64,000 bases of DNA from Gigaspora rosea (Eukaryota; Glomeromycota; Glomeromycetes; Diversisporales; Gigasporaceae): positions 458,201-522,200 of the forward strand of contig QKWP01000055.1 of the NCBI GenBank assembly GCA_003550325.1, written 5' to 3'. Of the stretch, positions 57,801 to 64,000 are shown in pieces. A model generated the notes under the pieces. That model was not told the DNA's origin, did not search any database, and was given only the letters and a program-made list of their open reading frames with translations. The number at the start of each line of letters is the position of its first letter. Positions within the stretch are counted from its first letter, which is position 1. Made by a program: the position numbers and the translations under genes.

Positions 57801-58688
57801 TATTCATTCTTTGAAATTTCTGAATCAATAGCATCCTGAGCAGTACGAAGAGGATAACGAAAAATAGTTCCATTTAATTTCTTATCACATGGAATACCAA
57901 ACGAATTAATGAATGGAGTAAGTTGATCTGGGTAATCAGTGACAATATTTTCATTAATAAAATCATATCTAATACCACCATCGAAGTACCAATCATGTGG
58001 CTAAAATAAAATTTAAAAATTTTAAAAAAAAAAAATTCATGATATTAATTATATTATTAATATAACAAGAATAAAAAAAAAATTTAAAAATTTCGATACA
58101 CACGTCAAGAATAACATATTGATCACCAGTAATAAAGGAAGGAGAATCAGTTATATGATAAATAGAGTTAAAACCCACACCCATCGCTAATTTATTATGA
58201 ATGAATTTAGATTAATATTTGTTTTAATATTTGTTTTTACATATCGTTATTAACAAAAATAATTTACCTCCAATCTTATCAAATTGATCTCGCTTTTCAC
58301 TATCTGCTAATCTCAATAATGATTGAAAATCACGATCTTCAAATATGGCATCATTTCTTGATAAAAGAGCAGGACCTTGATATCGATCTAATTTCAAATT
58401 ACTTTTATTATATCCATTCAATACAGGCTCGATTAATTTATTAGTTGGATAAGTATTATGATCCTATTTTTAATGAAAATGAATTATAATAATACTGTGT
58501 ATAAAAATATAAAAAAAAAAGATAATGTGAATCCAATATACCAATAAAAATGTTTGTGAACGGCTTTTAGAATCATCAGAATTTTGAAGAATTTCTCGAA
58601 GGATTTGAGAACCATCCGGATATTCATCAAGAATTTTATTCAGACGGTGAGTATATGGTTCACCAGGTTTAAAAGTTTTACCTTTCAT
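48826..58688 (-). CDS. Sacsin-like protein with two ATPase modules and C-terminal BTB (2,867 aa)
   Basis: Fifteen exons on the minus strand: 58688-58542, 58463-58268, 58186-58104, 58000-57272, 57200-57150, 57042-55835, 55756-53964, 53844-53768, 53661-53623, 53550-53242, 53161-52568, 52494-52423, 52298-50897, 50802-49378, 49304-48826. All joins use GT-AG and keep frame: 8,604 nt, 2,867 residues, no stop. Module 1 has an HSP90-type ATPase start (ILREILQNSDD, residues 31-39; GVGFNSIYHITDSPSF from 117). Module 2 repeats it (EFLQNADDAGARKISF from 1438; GRFGIGFNCAYHLTD near 1530). Both match the sacsin repeat (SIRPT) N-domain. The end is a BTB domain (HHDVEFHIHHENG...SEHFKTLFCGRM...IEPSAFRVLIRWLHG, about 2680-2790) with a helical tail. 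Known sacsins are chaperone-like; a BTB end suggests dimerisation or a Cullin-3 adaptor role, by inference. UBL, DnaJ and HEPN domains of animal sacsin are absent. Confidence 0.85.
55757..55834 (-). other. 78-nt intron without stop codon in the sacsin-BTB gene
   Basis: GTATTA donor and TTTTGTTAG acceptor. Length is divisible by three and the intron is open in the coding frame, so retention would add 26 hydrophobic residues (including FFFFLCQKLLILYFFV) between the two halves of module 1. Splicing restores YSKSKLSKYVIGLENL. Confidence 0.7.
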
Positions 58689-59530
58689 TACGTGTAATAA
58701 TGTCTTTAAAAAAATTATACCAAAATTTTATAATTTAAATATTTAATTTTTCATGAATAAGCAGGAAAAACTGATTTGATTCTCCGTGTGTATCCAAATT
58801 TACATTTTATTTATCTGTACTTATCTGTATTTATTAGATATTGTGTATGTGAAGATCACAATTTTTCATTGTCTCATAATTGTCGATCCAAACTGTACTA
58901 TGCACCTTTAAGACTTTATATGGTTAGATTTGAAAAAAAAGAAACTATATTTCTATATATATCATTAACACAAAGGTTAATAAAATTTATCATTTGACGA
59001 AATTTGACGAAATTCAAAGAAATTAAAGTTTAACTTAGAAATCGAGCTAAGGGCAAAATTAATTTAATTTTTGTATAATATGTGCTAGTAAAAATTTGCA
59101 GTAATATCTATAACGTTGATGTATTGCGTAACATCGAAATTGACATACTACCCGAGTGTAAAGATTTATGGCAAATGTACGTACGTACGTAAGTGAACAT
59201 TTAAAAAAACCTACACTTGTCATCACATGTCTCCCTACATTCTTCAATTCTATTATTATAATCAAACATTAAATATCTTCCAAGTATGGTCAACAAAAAC
59301 AAATGCGGAAACGTACGTAAGTGGCTGTGGCTGTGGCTGCGGCTGCGACCGCTTATTACTCCGATATCAATATATAATTTTGGTTTTTACTTTTTACTAA
59401 CGATATTTCTTTGTTTAATTATTTAACCGCCGTAAACTCTTATCATTTTTGTAAAATCAAAGATGCAAACTTTGATATTGTCCCACTTGGATCTTCGCTA
59501 TTACCCACCAAAAAATGTTATTTTATAGTT
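58689..59530. other. 5' flank of the sacsin-BTB gene, no other gene
   Basis: Probable promoter region of the minus-strand gene in the first few hundred bases. Also holds a TACG run (59,176-59,190) and a (GTGGCT)n hexanucleotide stretch (59,319-59,350). No coding region seen. Confidence 0.5.
59319..59350 (+). repeat. GTGGCT hexanucleotide repeat
   Basis: About five imperfect units GTGGCT/GCGGCT. Confidence 0.8.
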
Positions 59531-59650
59531 AGTTATTGTATGGGTATGTAGTGAATAACTTAGTTACATACGGGTTCATATTCCGTGCCGAAGGCACGAT
59601 GAATCCGTGTGTGTGACTAGGTTATTCAATATACCCATGCAATAATGACC
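59530..59650. mobile_element. 120-bp hairpin MITE with a central CGTGCCGAAGGCACG
   Basis: The left arm GTTATTGTATGGGTAT...GAATAACTTAGT pairs with the right arm ACTAGGTTATTC...ATACCCATGCAATAA over most of its length. The centre is a perfect 6-bp-stem hairpin (59,584-59,598). No target duplication is evident. Confidence 0.7.
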
Positions 59651-60330
59651 TATTGCTGTATTAAGAATTTTTAATAGTATCACACATCACATGAGATTTT
59701 TGATACTTTCGTTTATTAAATCTTCTTTAACCGAAGTAAAACTCTGCATTCAATCTTGTTCTTAACATACGGTGATTTAATTAGTTTCAAATGTGAGCAC
59801 CGAAGGATCGTTCTTTATAATTTTGATTTAAAGACTGGCTGAAGTATCGTTAGTTGGGCGAGTTACTCGCACATGAATTAGAACCACCATTGTAATCAGG
59901 ACCAAGACCAGCGACGTAATTAAAAGTTAATGTTTTTTATTATAAATTTGAAGTACTGTAATAGACTCGGTAAAATTAAATAGATTAGTAATAATAGAAC
60001 CCTTGTAATTGCTGCAAAATTAACTTATAAATCATTCGTCTTATTAAAGAAATACTATTATTTTAACAATATCATTAAAATAATGTAAAAAAATTTTTTT
60101 GATCGGGTAAGTTGTGTTTAAAACACAAATCACAGGTTATGATTTTGTAAATGTCGAATTCTCCTTTTTGCATCTTTTGCAACTTTTTTTACACCATAAT
60201 ATTATTAACATTAATTAAAAAAAAATTTTATTATATGGCTCTCGATCTCATTTCACTTGGACTTTTTTCAAACGCATATCATTTATTGTTAGTTGCAATC
60301 TGATAGACTTCTTCAGCAAACTTTGGTATA
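59651..60330. other. Gene-free stretch
   Basis: No gene or clear repeat recognised. Confidence 0.45.
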
Positions 60331-60600
60331 TAAGGTCACGCAAAGTTAATTTTTCGTTTTGCATTACATAGAATATAAAAAATTAGATAGGTCGGTATGA
60401 TTTTATTTTTTTTTTTTTTTTTTTTTTAATTTACTTTAATAGAATTATGTTCGCATCTAAGGTCATGCAAAATTAATTTTTCATTTTGCACAGCAAGGAA
60501 TCAAAAAATTAGGTCGGCAGTCGTCAGTCTATCGGACAATTACGGGGAATCAAGGTCTCCATCGGATGAGAATAACGGAAAAATTTTTAAGTTACGGATT
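60331..60600. repeat. Dispersed inverted-end repeat, copies D and E
   Basis: Two left ends in the same orientation, TAAGGTCACGCAAAGTTAAT at 60,331 and TAAGGTCATGCAAAATTAAT at 60,458, separated by a T-run. The second continues with GGTCGGCAGTCGTCAGTC, GGACAATTACGGGGAATC and CATCGGATGAGAATAACGG, which match copy A (about 590-690) in reverse orientation. Confidence 0.55.
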
Positions 60601-61185
60601 TAAGATTAGCCGTTAATCAATATGCGATTACAAAATTTGTTGCACAATGTTATAAATAGTTAGATCATATCTAATTGTAACGTGAGTGTTACTTATATAG
60701 GGTTTGATTTTTAATTAAAGTTAGGATAAGGGTTAGTTTGGAGTTATAGTCAGGGTATGTCAAACATTTTTTATCAATGCACCAAGATGGGTTTAGACTG
60801 TTTTTTGTCCGTGTCCTATTGGCTCTATTTCATGTGATGGACACGACACGGCTTTAGACGACACCCTTTTATAATTTTTAATTAACCAATCAATGGTAGA
60901 GTTAGGGTCCGGGCTCGGGCCAGACCCACCAAAAATATCGGGCCGGGTTTGGAGCCCATACAGACCCAAAATACCCGGTAGCCTTATAGTTAATATTAGG
61001 TAGCTGCGCGCTAAAACCAGGAATGTTATATAAGTCATCTTAAAATTAAAATTTTCTGAAATAGAATATATTATTACATTATTTTGTTTTCTTTTTAATG
61101 ATATATGTAGATCGTATAAGTAACTATTTATACGCCAAATAGACTCGATTAAGTGCAAGTGATTTATTTGTTATAAAGAAAAAAA
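60601..61185. other. Gene-free stretch with a GC-rich repeat fragment
   Basis: A 90-bp block (60,897-60,985) rich in CGGGCCGGGTTTGG and GGCTCGGGCC motifs stands out from AT-rich DNA. It resembles 62,675-62,830 and is probably a transposon remnant. A TTAGGGT-like string lies at 60,719-60,745. Confidence 0.45.
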
Positions 61186-61189
61186 ATAA

Positions 61190-61325
61190 TAAATCCGTTA
61201 CTGGATGTTTCGCATCCAATAACAGCGCAGCGTATCTGGCTTTGAATTTAATGCGCTCACCCTGTGATCCTTCGGATCTTCCGCCTGCCAAATAAATCCA
61301 TTATTGGTTGCTACGCATCCAATAA
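61190..61325. mobile_element. MITE-like unit with paired hairpins
   Basis: A hairpin at each end (GTTACTGGATG...CATCCAATAAC at 61,196-61,223; ATTATTGGTTG...CATCCAATAAC at 61,300-61,326) encloses a third, GATCCTTCGGATC (61,266-61,278). The two end hairpins share stem sequence. Confidence 0.5.
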
Positions 61326-61326
61326 C

Positions 61327-62674
61327 TATATAATATTAATATTGTAATAAATTAATTTTCGAAGGAGTTAAAACCCCATTATTCTTGTGGGTTAAATTAT
61401 ATTGTTGATTTTTTTTTTTTGAAATAAAAATAAAACAATCGACACATAATAAGTCTACATCAACTCTAATAAGAAGATAATTACCACTTTTTTTTTTAAA
61501 AAAAAAAAAACCATAAATTTTACCTATTTCCAGGTTTTTTTCATAACCGCTCAGCATGGTGGGTAGCACATATGGCAATGGACTAGTCTTTGAAAGGGTT
61601 TTCCATTTTGAGAAAATGGCGATTATTTGTCTGTGAAACCTAAATTTACCCCTGAATTTTTTTGATATGATATTAATTGTCGCAGATCATAATTTAAAAT
61701 GAAATCTTCATTCTATACTTAACCAGCTAGCCTTCTAAAACTCATTAATACATGTTTATTATATTTTTTTTAAAACTAACCCTAACCCCAAACCCCTAAC
61801 CCTAAAAAATGCTCCCCAAAAAATTTGGTTTTCGAGATTTTATACTATTATTTCATTTTAATCTGGATTTCATTATGATCTGTCACAATAATTATTATAT
61901 TATATATATGATTAAATACTTGTGCAGCAAGCACTTATTTTATTTTCTATTACATACTTTACACAGTACGGAATACAATAAGAAAAGCGCAAGTTGAACG
62001 CTGCGTGATAAAAGGATTTTTCTATACAATTTTTGTTCCGAGTTTATTTCAATTCTGAATTGAAAACGTGTTCTTTCTCGAAATAATTCTTTTATTGTTT
62101 CATCTTTTTTTTTTTTATACACTTTATTGAGCAAGGATATGACATGACTTCATGACTCGTGAAATTCTTTATAATGAATGTCTAAATACTAAAAAATTCT
62201 GATCTTCAGTGTAACCCGAAATTCAAGCTAAACCTTCAAGGTTCTTTATATTGTCATAGAGAAATTACCCGGATAGTTAGATTAGATAAGCAATGCAAAA
62301 GTTTATAGTGCGTTTTCTGGAAAAATTTGGACACTAAAAAAAACTAGATGATTATTACTTTCGGGATTAAAGGCTTGAGAAATGGTTATAAAGTTAGAAA
62401 TGATGTAGATGATCATATTTTCTACCCAAAAGCACTGGAACAAGGAAAAAGCAGAGAAAATTCTTCCAACTACAGTTCATCCGAATAATCTGATGTTTGG
62501 ATAGAGGCGGGCCAAAGACCGCTCAGTGAAAACGGATCGAACTTAATTGAAATGACCGAAAAATCATTCAGCTAATTTTCCCGGGATTTATAATACGTAA
62601 CTGCAAGTCATGTGTCGCACAACATATACTGTATCAAGACCAGATTTAACAGCTACATCTAATTTTTTGTTCTA
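61327..62674. other. Gene-free stretch
   Basis: No gene recognised. CTAACCCTAACCCCAAACCC at 61,777 is a degenerate telomere-like run. Confidence 0.45.
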
Positions 62675-62830
62675 TATATGCGGACCAACGGGCCGTGTCG
62701 TGCCTATACGAAGCCCGGCCCATCTAGTTATAACCGGTCATGGGTCCGGTTCGGGTTTAGAAATATTTTTATCGGGCTTACGAAAGCCCGGCACGACCAG
62801 GCCCATTCCGGTCCCTATTTATAAGCCTCA
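62675..62830. repeat. GC-rich transposon remnant
   Basis: Repeated CCCGGCCC, GGGCTTACGAAAGCCCGG and GGTCCGGTTCGGGTTT motifs. Base composition is sharply different from both sides and related to 60,897-60,985. Confidence 0.5.
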
Positions 62831-63440
62831 ATAATGATGTGATTATTTTTTGTAATATAACATAATGTTTGTTTAAACTGACCACTGCCGCTTAAACTAC
62901 ATAAGTGAGCATTAAACGAAATTATAACTTCAAACGGCCTATTAATATTAATGTAATTTTTTAATGTATAAAAAACAGAATAAATTTATTAATTATATTG
63001 TTTTACATGTGAGCAGTAAAATATAAAATATCAAATTAATTGAAAATTCACGAAAGAAGGAGAATTGATTATTAACAAAATCTATAACAAATCTATAACA
63101 ATATATATACAATATAGAAACAAAATCCCTTACTATATAAAGTTAATTGTTTAGATAAAATATTATGGGCCATTAATAAAAGTTGTAGAGCTTGTTTCTA
63201 TGATTCTAATGCAGCAAGAGCAATAAAATTAATTGGATAAATAAAAAGTTGCAAGCAATTTTTAAATTTAAAAATGTTATAAAACTATAGTAATCACGAT
63301 TCCTGTGTTAATATATTTTTATTATATTTTATTATAAAAATTTCCCTATTAATATTGTCCTTCTATCGTGAATAGTCAATTAATTAAAATATTAACCAGT
63401 TAAAATAGAGCATTAGCAGGGACGGATATGATATTTAATA
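62831..63440. other. AT-rich 3' flank, no gene
   Basis: No coding region recognised. Confidence 0.45.
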
Positions 63441-63499
63441 TGAATTATCGAATCTTTTGGATTCCCTTCAGATCTTGGAATTGGGTATGATTGAGGATT

Positions 63500-63660
63500 A
63501 TTCGGACCTTGAAATTGGGTATGAATCTGGTTGTTTCGGATTACTTTCGGATCTTGGAATTGGGTATGAATCTGGTTGTTTCGGATCACTTTCGGATCTT
63601 GGAATTGGATATGATTCAGCAATTGGATATCCAGGATGTGGTAAAGCATTTACCGTGGAG
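63500..63660 (-). repeat. 45-bp coding tandem repeat
   Basis: Units beginning TACCCAATTCCAAGATCCGA, three to four copies, encode the repeats of the secreted peptide. Near identity between the units suggests recent expansion. Confidence 0.85.
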
Positions 63661-63695
63661 AGGACGACTAATAAAAGAATTACAGACAACTTCAT
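63501..63695 (-). CDS. Small secreted repeat peptide, probably frameshift-truncated
   Basis: ATG 63,695 starts MKLSVILLLVVLSTVNALPH, a clear signal peptide with cleavage expected after VNA. The mature part is a 15-residue repeat, YPIPRSES(D/N)PKQPDS, in two full copies and a partial third, encoded by 45-bp DNA repeats with very few differences. The frame stops after YPISRSE. The next frame continues NPQSYPIPRSEGNPKDSII..., so a two-base deletion near 63,500 has probably shortened a longer protein whose end was near 63,413. The repeats carry one Arg and one Lys but no dibasic site. Secreted Pro-rich repeat proteins in this group may be wall proteins or effectors; function here is inferred from form only. 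Confidence 0.6.
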
Positions 63696-63790
63696 GATTA
63701 TTGAATAAAAAATTAAAAAATTAGTTTTGCTTATCAGTGTATATGTGTTTTGTATTGACGATTTGTTACATAAGAGCAAGAAAAACACAC

Positions 63791-63800
63791 CTTTTTATAA
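63791..63800 (-). promoter_or_regulatory. TATA-like box of the secreted-peptide gene
   Basis: TTATAAAAAG on the minus strand, about 95-105 nt upstream of the ATG, in a plausible position for a core promoter. Confidence 0.45.
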
Positions 63801-64000
63801 GAAATAGAGTTTGACTGATCTCTCAGTTATTCCTTTTTAATTTCTTCATTCATAATTTAATTGCTGTTTTTTTTTTAAAAAAAAAGGTTGTCTTTGTGAG
63901 TGTGAAGGAGCCCATGTGAAAGGGTAAAAAACAAAAAATCTTTTAGTGGATTGAAAATCTACTTCATTTTAAATCATTACTTGTAAAGTCCGAAATCTGG
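63801..64000. other. Window edge, no gene seen
   Basis: A T-run followed by an A-run near 63,870-63,885 could form a hairpin. Nothing else recognised. Confidence 0.45.

Noticed and set aside
63457-63708. Plus-strand open frames across the 45-bp repeats
   Set aside because: They are antisense shadows of the tandem repeat. The minus frame has the signal peptide.
1-64000. LTR retroelements, retrovirus-like or capsid-bearing elements
   Set aside because: I looked for paired long direct repeats, protease/integrase or capsid-like frames and saw none. The only reverse transcriptase is the LINE.

Overview
The window is eukaryotic, AT-rich and repeat-rich. It has short spliceosomal introns (about 74-115 nt, GTAAGT-type donors) and a gene repertoire typical of an arbuscular mycorrhizal fungus: tyrosine-kinase-like (TKL) protein kinases with Sel1 repeats, a Cys-rich-plus-kinase family, degenerate HMG boxes, a sacsin-like giant gene, and many miniature DNA transposons. 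I infer Glomeromycotina, most likely Rhizophagus. This rests on recognised families and style, not on a database search.

Layout. 1-14,300 is mostly repeats and gene relics: a 1.79-kb hAT-like non-autonomous element with 8-bp target duplications (132-1922), a foldback element with 9-bp duplications (2895-3211), two HMG-box relics (3751-4140, 6643-7200), a broken C2H2 zinc-finger gene (5728-6022), and a kinase pseudogene split by an 848-bp inverted-repeat element, with Sel1 relics behind it (11,690-13,700). 14,339-22,973 holds a hendecad coiled-coil gene (minus strand) whose intron was invaded by a 7.67-kb LINE (14,710-22,380). 25,777-27,184 is a kinase/Sel1 pseudogene. 29,604-35,325 is a kinase locus in which one symmetric exon (Cys4 motif plus kinase N-lobe) exists in nine tandem copies. 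Only the last copy keeps a glycine loop, and it leads into the single C-lobe. 37,195-38,661 is a five-exon pseudokinase gene. 39,384-41,274 encodes a Ser-rich, probably nuclear protein.

42,999-43,654 is a miniature element with a second one inserted in its right terminal repeat. 43,836-47,390 looks like a whole 3.56-kb DNA transposon with inverted ends, a spliced transposase-like gene and a convergent C2H2 zinc-finger gene. 48,826-58,688 is an apparently intact 15-exon gene; my exon model stays in frame for 2,867 codons. It encodes two sacsin-type ATPase modules and a C-terminal BTB domain. 58,700-64,000 is repeat-derived, except for a small secreted repeat-peptide gene near 63,600.

How it fits together: little here is housekeeping. 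The region is dominated by lineage-expanded signalling genes (kinases, pseudokinases, Sel1, BTB/sacsin) at different stages of duplication and decay, mixed with several superfamilies of mobile elements that repeatedly land in introns, in pseudogenes and in one another.
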